From the NCBI RefSeq assembly GCF_016937615.1, contig NZ_JAFHKI010000101.1, forward strand, positions 1 to 64,000: a stretch of DNA of 64,000 nt, written 5' to 3'. The notes beneath the pieces are model-generated. The model saw only the letters and a program-made list of their open reading frames with translations, was not told where the DNA came from and searched no databases. Below are positions 37,206 to 45,740 of the stretch, piece after piece. Numbering within the stretch: position 1 is the stretch's first letter; each line of letters begins with the position of its first letter. Source of the DNA: Pseudomonas lactucae (GTDB taxonomy: Bacteria > Pseudomonadota > Gammaproteobacteria > Pseudomonadales > Pseudomonadaceae). Both the position numbers and the translations under genes were made by a program.

Positions 37206-38201
37206 ATGTCGCAGACATTATCCGCAGCACCTCAATCATTTGAAACGCTCGACACGGAGTATCAACTCTTTAGCCTGGGACAGTTCTCCTTTAGCAGGGA
37301 TAACAACTTTGCAATTATCCGCTGGCCGGGCGGTGTTCACTATATGCACGTTGAACTGTTCCTAAGCGCCATGGTACGAGACTTGGGCTGGGAGTTTCTT
37401 TATGGCTGGATTTTCTTCGACGATATATTCGGCACCATTAATTATTATGGAAAAGTTGAAGTGTTCGCGGGCACCCATCATCCCAGCTACAAAAAAGCCG
37501 GGATCGCTTATCACGAAACGTTCGATACGGAGCAGGTCCTGGAGGTCTTCCAAGGCATCGCGAACGACTGGATCAATGAAGGGTATGACCCATTGTGTGT
37601 CCCGCGCGAGACAGGTTCGGCTCACGGCCCCAAAGGCAGGCCAGCTCGGATTTCCCTGACGCGAGGTTTCACCCAGCCAGCAAAAAGGATGCTCGGCCTG
37701 CCCGGCGATGCAGTCGCCCGATCCAGCGCTTCCGGGCAGCCCATCAGTGAGTCGTTTAAAGATCTGCATCTGGAGTTTGATCGGCCACAGGTGAAAACAG
37801 AACCCGGTTTCGAGGGTAGCCTTCATGCAGTCAATGTGTTCGATCACATTGCTCGCTCCGAGGTGACCTGGATACCGTCGACGGTTTCCTCCACGCGCAA
37901 CAGTCTTTTTTGCATGTCCAGCGAAGAGCACGTGTTACCGGTAACTCACGGTAACGACCGCCCGGAATGGTTCATACAACTGACCGATGAAATTCACTGG
38001 ACGCTTCAGGACAAAGAAACAGGCGCGCCCTTAGGCCGAGTCGCCATGCGCCCTGGGGACGTGTGCGCGATGCCTGCCGATATTCGCCATAAAGGCTTTG
38101 CGCCCAAACGCGCCATGCTCCTGGTTCTGGAAAACAGCACGCCCGACCTGCCACCTTTATATGCCAACGGCACGTTAGCGCCTTATCCCGTCGAGTTCTG
38201 A
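37206..38201 (+). CDS. Hydroquinone 1,2-dioxygenase large subunit (HapD/PnpD-like)
   Basis: A 331-residue iron-dependent ring-cleavage subunit that opens hydroquinone to 4-hydroxymuconic semialdehyde with its small partner. Asn250 and Glu254 (GNDRPEW) and His295 (DIRHKGF) keep the spacing of the N258/E262/H303 metal ligands I recall from PnpD. RWPGGVHYMHVELFL and GTINYYGKVEVFAGTHHP are conserved N-terminal blocks. Family size is ~330-340, so it is complete. Enzymes that normally follow (semialdehyde dehydrogenase, maleylacetate reductase) are not in the window, so they must come from elsewhere in the genome. Confidence 0.85.
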   Translation: MSQTLSAAPQSFETLDTEYQLFSLGQFSFSRDNNFAIIRWPGGVHYMHVELFLSAMVRDLGWEFLYGWIFFDDIFGTINYYGKVEVFAGTHHPSYKKAGIAYHETFDTEQVLEVFQGIANDWINEGYDPLCVPRETGSAHGPKGRPARISLTRGFTQPAKRMLGLPGDAVARSSASGQPISESFKDLHLEFDRPQVKTEPGFEGSLHAVNVFDHIARSEVTWIPSTVSSTRNSLFCMSSEEHVLPVTHGNDRPEWFIQLTDEIHWTLQDKETGAPLGRVAMRPGDVCAMPADIRHKGFAPKRAMLLVLENSTPDLPPLYANGTLAPYPVEF

Positions 38202-38299
38202 AACTTAACCTCACTGAGGGTCCGCTTGCCCAGGGTTCATTCGCTGCCTGGGCGAGCGGCATCAATGCCCACCTCTAAAAAACAGATGAGTCACTGCAA

Positions 38300-41200
38300 A
38301 TGTGGATTGTCCAATATGCACTGAGCCGCCGCTACACCATCGCGGTCATTGCGCTGATGCTGTTGATTTTTGGCGGGCTCTCTGCACGGCACATGCCGAC
38401 CGATATCCTGCCCAGGATCGATATACCGTCGGTCAGGGTGCTCTGGACGTATAGCGGACTACCGGCGGCAGAAATGGCAGCGAAGATTACTTCACTGTCA
38501 GAAATTTCAATTCTTAATAATGTTGATGACCTGAAACAGGTGGGCTCACAAACAATCAATGGGATCGGGATGATTCGCGTGGACCTGCAACCCGGCGCGC
38601 CCATAGATCGTGCGCTGACGCAGATCACAGCAGTGTCACAGACCATGCTCAGGCGCATGCCGGCAGGGACTGCACCACCATTCATCGTGCGTAACAACGT
38701 TTCCAGTACGCCCGTGTTGCAGTTGGTACTGTCTTCTGACTCGATGACCGAAGCTCAGTTGTACGATTACGCACGGCTGCAACTGCGCTCCCAGATTCAA
38801 TCCATCCCCGGCGTTCTCATGACGCTTCCGTATGGTGGCGCCGCGCGCCAAGTCATGATCGATCTCAACCCTGTGGCGCTGCAAACCTATAACCTCACGG
38901 CAAACCAAGTCACCAGCGCCATTGAACACGGTGCTCCTACGCTACCGTCGGGCAGCCTGCGTGAAGGGCCGCAGGAGTTGCAGGTTACTGTGCAGGCCAG
39001 CCCTGTCGACGTGAAGGGTTTCATGAGTCTCCCCATCAAGTCGAATGGAACTAACGTCATCTATGTCCGTGATGTTGCTTCAGTGCGCGATGGCGCAGCA
39101 CTGCAAACCAGTATTGCGCGAATGGATGGCGCCAGCGCCGTTTCCGTATCACTGATTAAACTGGGCGGTGCGTCCGCCGTGGATATAGTCAGGGCCGTCC
39201 GGGCGCGTTTGCCGGAGGTGATTGCTTCGGCCCCTGCCGGAATGCGCATCGAAGCCGTGTTCGACCAGTCAATATTCGTCAACAACGCCATTCAGTCCGT
39301 TGTTCACGAGGGCGTATTGGTCGGCGTACTGGTAGCGCTGGTCGTGCTTATGTTCATTGGTTCGTGGCGTTCGAGTCTGATTGTGCTCGCCAACATCCCA
39401 CTGGCGCTCCTGGCTTCGACGCTGGCGCTGCACCTGCTCGGCAATACTTTCAACATTATGACGCTGGGCGGCCTGGCACTTGCGATTGGCATACTGGTCG
39501 ATAACGCGGTGGTCGACGTAGAGAACACCAACCGGCACGTCGCGATGGGTAAGGCGGTACCCACCGCCATTCTTGATAGCGCAAAAGAAGTGGTATTCCC
39601 AGAGTTTGTATCCACGCTGTGCATTTGTATCGTGCTCACGCCGATCCTATTGCTGACAGGCCTTTCCTCCTGGGTATTCGCCCCTCTGGCCCTGGCGGTA
39701 ATCTTCGCCATGCTCGCATCTTTCATGCTCTCGCGAACGCTGATCCCCGTACTGTGTTCATTGATGCTGCCGAAGGACCTTGAAGCACGTGCTTCCCCGA
39801 AGGGCCGTATGGCGCCCTTGCTACTGGCTGCCAACCATCGGGTAGAGCAGGTCATCGACCACATCAGGGATCGGCAGAGTCGCCTGCTCAATAGCTTGCA
39901 CCAGAACGGCACGAAGCTTCTCATCAGCTTGGCGCTCCTGCTTGGGCTGGGTGTGCTCGCAGCAACTTCCCTGGGGCAGGAGTACTTCCCGCAAATAGAC
40001 GCTGGTCAACTGCGCCTGCAAGTGCGCTTTCCTGCCGGCCTCCGAATTGAGGAGACCGCTCAAAGGTTGGCAGCCGTACAGCGAGAAATTCGCAAGATTA
40101 TCCCTCAGGACGAATTGCAGACTCTTTACGAACAAATCGGCATTCCCGACCCCATCAACCTAGGCTTTGTCGACAGCGCTGTCGTCGGCCCGTTCGAGGC
40201 GGAGGTGATGATCCAGTTGCGAGCCCATCACGCACCCAGCGCAGGTTATCTTGACGAAATACGTCAGCACATTGCGTCGAAGTTTCCGGATATCGTGATG
40301 TTTGACCGCCCAGCCGATGCTACCAGCCGCACGCTGGCGGGCTCGGCACTGGGTGCTTTCGAAGTAAAGATCACTGGGCGCGATACACAAGGCAACCTCA
40401 AGATTGCTCGTGCGATCCAGTCCAGGCTCAGGACGGTCCCTGGTGCGACGGATGTCGCGTTGCAGCAGGTGCTTGATCTACCGGAATACTACATCCAGAT
40501 CGACAGAACCCGGGCGGCACAGCTGGGCATCAGCTCGGAAGATGCCAGCCGGGCAATATTGTCAGTACTGGGATCGGCAAGCACCGTCTCGCCCATTTAC
40601 TGGGTAGACCAGGCCACGACATTAGCCTACGTCGTACAAGTGCAAGCACTTCCAAATGACCTTCAGAATATTGACACTCTGCTCAACATACCGGTGCGCA
40701 CCTATACCAATGGCGAACAGGTCCTACTACGCACCATAGCCAGCGTGGCAAGACGCACCGTACCAGCCAGTATCGACAAAACGATGCTGGCCCCCACCCT
40801 CAATGTTATTGCCAATATCCGTCAAACCGACTTAGGGACCGTGCTTCATGCGCTGACGAATGTGATCAACACATTGAGTCCTCAGCTCAAACCCGGGAAC
40901 CATATTGAAATAGGCGGACAGGCACAAGCCATGCAGTCGGCCTATACCGAGCTTACTAATGGATTGGCGCTCGCCGCACTATTGGTGTTCCTGCTCCTGG
41001 TGGTCAACTTTCAATCCTGGACCTACCCTTTAGTGGCCATGTGCGGACTACCCTTTGCCCTCACCGGCTCCGCGATTTCACTATGGGTTACCCACACCCC
41101 GCTTTCTGTTCCGGCGCTGATGGGCGCAATGATGGTCATCGGCGTCTCCACGGCGAACAGCGTACTGGTCACCAGTTTCGCCAGGAATCTCATCATTACC

Positions 41201-41476
41201 GGTCATGACCCTGAGCTCGCGGCCTTCGAGGCCGCCTCGGTACGCCTCAGGCCCGTCCTGATGACTGCGTGCGCCATGCTGCTTGGCATCATTCCCATGG
41301 CATTGGGCCTGGGTGACGGCGCAGAGCAAAACGCGCCTTTGGGCAGAGCCGTGATTGGCGGGCTATTGCTGGGAACACCAGCGACCTTGCTCGTCGTCCC
41401 GGCGATCCTTGCGGCGTCAGGTCGGCGACGCAAAGCCCGACACCTTTCTTCGCTCACTGCCGAACGCCTTTCTTGA
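38300..41476 (+). CDS. RND efflux permease of the aromatic cluster
   Basis: A full-length 1,058-residue RND transporter. TM1 is IAVIALMLLIFGGLSARHMP, the porter domain has the usual DVASVRDGAALQ segment, TM4 carries GGLALAIGILVDNAVVDVEN with the proton-relay Asp pair, and TM10 region MGAMMVIGVSTANSVLVTSFA. It is closest in style to the MdtB/CzcA-independent HAE1-like group. It follows the dioxygenase by 98 bp and overlaps nothing downstream; the adaptor gene starts 14 bp later. The likely role is export of toxic phenol/quinone. No outer-membrane channel gene is present. Confidence 0.9.
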   Translation: MWIVQYALSRRYTIAVIALMLLIFGGLSARHMPTDILPRIDIPSVRVLWTYSGLPAAEMAAKITSLSEISILNNVDDLKQVGSQTINGIGMIRVDLQPGAPIDRALTQITAVSQTMLRRMPAGTAPPFIVRNNVSSTPVLQLVLSSDSMTEAQLYDYARLQLRSQIQSIPGVLMTLPYGGAARQVMIDLNPVALQTYNLTANQVTSAIEHGAPTLPSGSLREGPQELQVTVQASPVDVKGFMSLPIKSNGTNVIYVRDVASVRDGAALQTSIARMDGASAVSVSLIKLGGASAVDIVRAVRARLPEVIASAPAGMRIEAVFDQSIFVNNAIQSVVHEGVLVGVLVALVVLMFIGSWRSSLIVLANIPLALLASTLALHLLGNTFNIMTLGGLALAIGILVDNAVVDVENTNRHVAMGKAVPTAILDSAKEVVFPEFVSTLCICIVLTPILLLTGLSSWVFAPLALAVIFAMLASFMLSRTLIPVLCSLMLPKDLEARASPKGRMAPLLLAANHRVEQVIDHIRDRQSRLLNSLHQNGTKLLISLALLLGLGVLAATSLGQEYFPQIDAGQLRLQVRFPAGLRIEETAQRLAAVQREIRKIIPQDELQTLYEQIGIPDPINLGFVDSAVVGPFEAEVMIQLRAHHAPSAGYLDEIRQHIASKFPDIVMFDRPADATSRTLAGSALGAFEVKITGRDTQGNLKIARAIQSRLRTVPGATDVALQQVLDLPEYYIQIDRTRAAQLGISSEDASRAILSVLGSASTVSPIYWVDQATTLAYVVQVQALPNDLQNIDTLLNIPVRTYTNGEQVLLRTIASVARRTVPASIDKTMLAPTLNVIANIRQTDLGTVLHALTNVINTLSPQLKPGNHIEIGGQAQAMQSAYTELTNGLALAALLVFLLLVVNFQSWTYPLVAMCGLPFALTGSAISLWVTHTPLSVPALMGAMMVIGVSTANSVLVTSFARNLIITGHDPELAAFEAASVRLRPVLMTACAMLLGIIPMALGLGDGAEQNAPLGRAVIGGLLLGTPATLLVVPAILAASGRRRKARHLSSLTAERLS

Positions 41477-41490
41477 CCCCAGGATCCACC

Positions 41491-42609
41491 ATGTCAACCT
41501 CACCTTGCACCGGCACTTCTTCTTGCTTGCGTTTCATCTCGTTGACGACGTTGCTTCTCGCATTCTCCCTTGCCGGCTGCGATGCAAAATCAGCATCGGC
41601 AACCGATGAAACTGCAAGCCCTCAAGTGAAAACCGTGACGGTAAGAGCCGCGCCGGACACGCAGACGCTCGTCCTGCCTGCGACGTCGCGCCCCGGCGAA
41701 CACGCATTCATTTTTGCCCGAGCCACCGGCATTCTCACCAAACGGCAGGTGGATATAGGCGATACGGTGGCGAAGGGGCAAGTGCTGGCCGAGGTCAGTG
41801 CGCCCGAAATTGACCAACATGTTCGCCAGGCGAATGCCCAACTGCAACTGGCGGCGGCCAATGCAAAGCTATCAGCAAGCAACCTGAAGCGGGCACAGAC
41901 ATTGGTGTCGTCGGGGGCGATAGCGCGTGAAGTCTACGAACAGCGCCAGGCCAGCTATGCGGTGGATCAAGCCTCCTGGGCTGCGGCCACTGCGCAGTTG
42001 GCAGGCCTGGAAGAGGAACAACGCTTCCAGATCGTCAAAGCCCCCTTTGCTGGCGTGGTGTCGGCCCGCAACGTAGATGACGGCGATAGGGTGATAGGCG
42101 ATCAAGCAGCGAGCACATTGCCGCTCTTTGAACTGAGCAGCCTGAACCCCCTGCGAGTTGTGGTTGACGCCCCGCAGAGTGCAGTGATGCACATCCGCCC
42201 CGGGATAGCGGCGACCGTCCAGTTCCAAGGACTTTCCGGCCCCGCCATGAAAGCAACCGTCACCCGTATGGCAAAAAACATTTCGGGAAGCAGCGGCGGC
42301 ATGCGCATCGAACTCAGGCTTCCAAACCCAGGCAATCGAATCCCGTCCGGCATGGCGGGTGAAGTCGAACTGGCAATACCTGCTCAACCTGCGGTGCTTG
42401 TGCCAATCTCTACCGTTGTTCAGGACGGCGCCGGAGCGCATACCTTGCGCCTACGCAAGGACAACACCGTCGAGTACTGCATAGTCACACTGGGTCGTAA
42501 CCTAGGGGACATGGTTGAGGTCATTTCCGGGCTTGGGGACGGCGACACATTGGTGTTAAGCCCCAATGCGCTGCTGCAACGGAATACGAAAGTGACCGCC
42601 ATTCAATAG
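41491..42609 (+). CDS. RND periplasmic adaptor lipoprotein
   Basis: A 372-residue membrane-fusion protein. The lipobox SLAGC places the lipidated Cys at residue 30. The biotinyl-lipoyl half (KRQVDIGDTVAKGQVLAEV) lies near residues 92-110, a helical hairpin follows (SNLKRAQTLVSSGAIAREVY), and the returning lipoyl half is VKAPFAGVVSARNVDDGDRV. ATG 41491 with AGGATCCACC is preferred over an upstream in-frame start because it gives a proper signal sequence. The gene order permease-then-adaptor is reversed from acrAB. Confidence 0.9.
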   Translation: MSTSPCTGTSSCLRFISLTTLLLAFSLAGCDAKSASATDETASPQVKTVTVRAAPDTQTLVLPATSRPGEHAFIFARATGILTKRQVDIGDTVAKGQVLAEVSAPEIDQHVRQANAQLQLAAANAKLSASNLKRAQTLVSSGAIAREVYEQRQASYAVDQASWAAATAQLAGLEEEQRFQIVKAPFAGVVSARNVDDGDRVIGDQAASTLPLFELSSLNPLRVVVDAPQSAVMHIRPGIAATVQFQGLSGPAMKATVTRMAKNISGSSGGMRIELRLPNPGNRIPSGMAGEVELAIPAQPAVLVPISTVVQDGAGAHTLRLRKDNTVEYCIVTLGRNLGDMVEVISGLGDGDTLVLSPNALLQRNTKVTAIQ

Positions 42610-43329
42610 TGGCGAGATTAAAGGACAATCGATGACGGGTAAGTAAATGCCGCAGCCCTTAATTCTCGATCGGCATGGGTGGATAACGGGTTTGTCGGCC
42701 TTCATAATCGGAGAGACGAAATCTTGGCGGATGAACAAGCCCCATGAAAGACAGGGCACCGTTCCCCCCTTAAGATAGGGGATAGGCGAACGGGTAATGA
42801 GATGGTAACTCCCACACATTGCGAGGGCTAAGCTTTCGCAGGGTGTTTTTATTTCGGAGACCATCACATGAGCGATTTAGCACCAGTCTCTTTTTTTCCT
42901 TTTCTTAATTCCAGTGACTGCCACCGTATTCCGGCCTTAAAAAATAGGGTGGCAGCGTCTTGACGCTCCCCTGTGACAGGCTTATACAAAGGCCGTGGTT
43001 CGCTGTCGTCGACAGCCCAGCCCAGGTAGCCAGAACCTTCAAGGCTACGCCACGTTAGTGGTGGTTTACCCAAGTGCGATCAGCGTTCGGAAGCTCGCGC
43101 GGTTACCGCTTCAGCGGTGATGAATGCCCACTACCTCATGCCTGCGAATCACCACCGCAGACGTTTCTCTGCTGCACCGCTATTCCCCCAGACGCATCGT
43201 TCTGATCGTCATCGGCTTGCCGGTGGCGAGTCGTTCATTGCTCGACTTCACCTTACCTACCCTGACGGGGACTCACTTCCCCGTCAGGGACTGTGCGTCA
43301 CCGTTTTCCCTTGAAACAGGAGAACCACC
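42610..43329. other. Cargo/backbone junction and leader of the DUF3577 gene
   Basis: No gene is firmly supported. A 31-codon ORF (42868-42963, CGGAG 8 nt before ATG) and a 69-codon minus ORF (43073-42864) overlap each other and show no domain. Positions 42899-42936 resemble the sequence right after repeat copy 1, suggesting this is where the ICE backbone resumes. The last 100 bases hold the leader hairpin at 43260-43289. Confidence 0.45.
43260..43289 (+). promoter_or_regulatory. Leader hairpin ahead of the DUF3577 gene
   Basis: CCCTGACGGGG (43260-43270) pairs perfectly with CCCCGTCAGGG (43279-43289) around an 8-nt loop, 40 bp before ATG 43330. No T-tract follows. The inner CGGGGAC...ACT.CCCC is shared with the leader of radC. 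Confidence 0.5.
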
Positions 43330-43911
43330 ATGGCCCACGCCAACCATTCCCAAGAAGCGACCACCTACTTCAACCTGCACACCGTCGGTATCGGCTACCT
43401 CAACCGTGTTCGTGAAGTACAAGTCCGCCGCGGCCAGCCATTCATGGCCTGCGATATCGCAGCCCTGCACGGTGCCACCGATGCGGTCGAGTACACCCGC
43501 TTCGACTGCAAAGTCGCTGGGGGTGAAGCTGAACGCTTGATTCGTCTCTACATGGACGCCGTCAAAGCCGAGAAAAAGGTCTTGCTGTCGTTCCGTATCG
43601 GCGATCTGTGGATCGATCCGTTTCTCTACGAGAAAGGCGATAAACAAGGTCAACCGGGCGCCAGCCTGAAAGGCCGTTTGCTGTTCATCGACTGGATCAA
43701 GGTCAACGGCACGTTCGAGTACAAAGCGCCCGCCAGGCAGGAAGCAACAGCACCTGCTGAGCAAGCGCCGATCAATGAACCCTCTACAACGTCGGCTGAT
43801 GCCGAAGCCGAGGAGACCGAACATCCAACAGAGGCTCGGGTCGAACCTGAATCTCAACCCACTCCCCGCACGGCTCGCCGTGACGCCTCCCGTACCGTTC
43901 AGTCCGCCTGA
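43330..43911 (+). CDS. DUF3577/STY4534-family ICE protein
   Basis: A 193-residue conserved ICE protein, often called an ICE replication-associated protein without proof. YFNLHTVGIGYLNRVREVQVRRGQPF opens the domain (residues ~13-38), and VLLSFRIGDLWIDPFLYEKG lies near 78-97. The last ~55 residues are acidic and repetitive (TSADAEAEETEHPTEARVEPE), a disordered tail. AGGAG lies 7 nt before the ATG. It is the first backbone gene after the cargo. A hairpin leader (43260) precedes it and an intrinsic terminator (43934) follows. Confidence 0.88.
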   Translation: MAHANHSQEATTYFNLHTVGIGYLNRVREVQVRRGQPFMACDIAALHGATDAVEYTRFDCKVAGGEAERLIRLYMDAVKAEKKVLLSFRIGDLWIDPFLYEKGDKQGQPGASLKGRLLFIDWIKVNGTFEYKAPARQEATAPAEQAPINEPSTTSADAEAEETEHPTEARVEPESQPTPRTARRDASRTVQSA

Positions 43912-43933
43912 ACAGTCCACGATGTTCCTCATC

Positions 43934-43960
43934 AAGGCGCTCCCTCGAGCGCCTTTTCTT
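43934..43960 (+). terminator. Intrinsic terminator after DUF3577 gene
   Basis: Perfect 9-bp stem AAGGCGCTC / GAGCGCCTT around CCTC, then TTCTT. It lies between the DUF3577 gene and the next ORF, whose ribosome site follows by about 12 nt, so downstream expression needs readthrough or a new start. Confidence 0.7.
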
Positions 43961-43982
43961 CAATCAGCACAGGAGAACCAAC

Positions 43983-44240
43983 ATGGAATCCTTCTGGCTT
44001 TGCGACGACTGCCTGTTCGCGGCTGCTTACGAGGACTACAGCACGTTATCGCTCTACTACACGACGGATGAAATCGAGAAACGCATCGCCGGTATCCATC
44101 GTGGACTGGTTCGGTTAATGCCCATCAGTGCCGACTTCGATCCCGAAACCGGCTGGGGAATAAAAGCCTTTTCCCCATTGCCCTGCGACAGTTGTGGTTC
44201 ATACCTACACGGTCAACGCCACCGATTCACTCGGCTGTAA
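43983..44240 (+). CDS. Small zinc-finger-like ICE protein
   Basis: An 85-residue protein of unknown function. Two CxxC pairs, CDDC near residues 7-10 and CDSC near 68-71, could bind one zinc ion. The middle (STLSLYYTTDEIEKRIAGIHRGL) is helical. The ribosome site AGGAG stands 7 nt before the ATG, in the same AGGAGAACCA context as the DUF3577 and DUF5983 genes. The position between DUF3577 and radC is common in this ICE group. Confidence 0.7.
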   Translation: MESFWLCDDCLFAAAYEDYSTLSLYYTTDEIEKRIAGIHRGLVRLMPISADFDPETGWGIKAFSPLPCDSCGSYLHGQRHRFTRL

Positions 44241-44282
44241 ACAGCGCGTCACCTGCTAACGCCCACAACTCTATATCCACCT

Positions 44283-44314
44283 CGGGGACACCACTCCCCT
44301 CGGGTGTGTACCCC
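44283..44314 (+). promoter_or_regulatory. Leader with alternative hairpins ahead of radC
   Basis: GGGG (44284-44287) can pair with CCCC at 44296-44299, or, together with ACACC/GGTGT (44288-44292 with 44303-44307), with CCCC at 44311-44314. The two foldings exclude each other. The radC ATG lies 27 bp downstream. Confidence 0.4.
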
Positions 44315-44340
44315 TGATTGTTGCCTTCGGAGGTACCACC

Positions 44341-44835
44341 ATGAGCACCCAACTCACACTGATCGAGACTTCGGATTTCGAGGCTGATCGTATCGTCCAA
44401 GAAAACCAGGTGATCGACGAAGCACTGCATATTCTGGATCGTCGGCTGTTCGCCCGAGGTCCTAACCTGACATCGCCCGACACCGTGGCCGCATACCTAA
44501 AACTGCATCTTGCGCAACAAGAGCATGAAGTCTTCGGTGTGATTTTTCTCGATGCCAAACACCGGGTGCTGGCGTTCGAAGTCCTCTTTCACGGCAGCAT
44601 TGATGGCGCCAGCGTTTACCCCCGCCAAGTCGTTAAGCGTTCCCTAGCGCATAACGCTGCGGCCGCCATTTTTGTTCACAACCACCCCTCAGGGTGTACG
44701 GAACCCAGCCAGGCGGATCGCGTCTTGACCGCACGGCTGAAGGAGGCCTTGGCCTTGATCGAAGTGCGCTTACTGGATCACTTCATCGTGGGTGAAGGTC
44801 GTCCACTTTCTCTTGCCGAACATGGCTGGCTTTAA
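44341..44835 (+). CDS. radC: RadC-family JAB/MPN domain protein
   Basis: A 164-residue stand-alone RadC-type metalloprotease-fold domain. The JAMM ligands are His113 and His115 (HNHPSG) and Asp126 (SQAD), with Ser123 in place. Chromosomal RadC has an extra N-terminal HhH region that is absent here, as is usual on ICEs and prophages. The biochemical role is not established; a link to DNA repair is historical. The ribosome site is GGAGG 7 nt before ATG. A hairpin with terminator character lies 6 bp after its stop. Confidence 0.9.
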   Translation: MSTQLTLIETSDFEADRIVQENQVIDEALHILDRRLFARGPNLTSPDTVAAYLKLHLAQQEHEVFGVIFLDAKHRVLAFEVLFHGSIDGASVYPRQVVKRSLAHNAAAAIFVHNHPSGCTEPSQADRVLTARLKEALALIEVRLLDHFIVGEGRPLSLAEHGWL

Positions 44836-44841
44836 TCCTCA

Positions 44842-44862
44842 AAGGCGTCTTCGGGCGCCTTG
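44842..44862 (+). terminator. Terminator-like hairpin after radC
   Basis: AAGGCG (44842-44847) pairs with CGCCTT (44856-44861). Only TG follows rather than a long T-tract, so termination may be partial. It resembles the terminator at 43934 in sequence and position relative to the next ribosome site. Confidence 0.4.
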
Positions 44863-44887
44863 TCCATTATCATTCTGGAGAACCTTC

Positions 44888-45634
44888 ATGAACCCCACGC
44901 ACCAAGCTGCAGCCGTGCTGACGGCCCCCAACCCATTTGCTCGCGGTTACGACAACCTTCATATCGAACGGCTGCTACTGATCACCTACGAAAACGACTG
45001 CCCTCCCTGCTTTCGACCCGTGCACGACTCACAAGCCCATCTGCCCGACAATGAGCTGCAACTGTTCGCCTGCCTGTTCAATGACGATTTCGCCTTGATC
45101 AGCGAAAGCCAATCCATTTCGGATGATTTGGATGAACGCTGCCAGTCCACTGGGCTAGTACGCCAAGTAATCTACGCTGTGATAGGCGAAATGCTCAACG
45201 AGCGGCATCACCTCGGTGATCTGTACTCCCTGGAAGAGGCACAAGCCATGGTCCATCGCTTGAGCTTCGAAACGGGACACTACAGTCGAGCCTGGGAAAT
45301 CAGCACCGCACATCTTCCCGAAGCAGCGATGCTTTATCTGAAAGAGTGGGTCAGTAACTTCGCTCTGCGGCAGACCGGCCTTTTGTTCGGGCTTTTTACG
45401 CTTCCAGATTGCTGCGGTATCGGTTGCAAATTGATCGGCACGCCATGGACGGACGATAACTTGTTGAACAATGAGGGCAATCGTTATTCGAGCTTGAGAC
45501 AAGAACAACTCGACGCAGGCACACCGGAAGCCTTGGTCAACGTACTGCATCTGGCGGCATTGGCGGATGTGCGATTGTTGATCTTCGACCCCGACGCTGC
45601 CGTCTTGGATGGGCTCGCCATTTTCGATGAATAG
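44888..45634 (+). CDS. DUF5983-like ICE protein
   Basis: A 248-residue conserved ICE protein of unknown function. The strongest block is C-terminal: LPDCCGIGCKLIGTPWTDDNL near residues 175-195 and LVNVLHLAALADVRLLIFDPDAAVLDGL near 218-245. It is acidic, with no signal peptide or membrane segment. The ribosome site is CTGGAG 7 nt before the ATG at 44888; an upstream in-frame start at 44792 would lie inside radC. It ends about 105 bp before the PilL-like lipoprotein, where the transfer operon begins. Confidence 0.78.
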   Translation: MNPTHQAAAVLTAPNPFARGYDNLHIERLLLITYENDCPPCFRPVHDSQAHLPDNELQLFACLFNDDFALISESQSISDDLDERCQSTGLVRQVIYAVIGEMLNERHHLGDLYSLEEAQAMVHRLSFETGHYSRAWEISTAHLPEAAMLYLKEWVSNFALRQTGLLFGLFTLPDCCGIGCKLIGTPWTDDNLLNNEGNRYSSLRQEQLDAGTPEALVNVLHLAALADVRLLIFDPDAAVLDGLAIFDE

Positions 45635-45740
45635 CAACGTGTTCAGCGTTAACACGACCCACCTCAAATCAACTTTCTCACTGAATCGTTCCTTCACCTC
45701 ATGTCAGGTTCTGCACTGAATCTGATATGAGGTTTCTTCC

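Noticed and set aside
42864..43073. 69-codon minus-strand ORF before the DUF3577 gene
   Set aside because: No ribosome site or recognisable family; overlaps a plus-strand mini-ORF and the suspected insertion junction.
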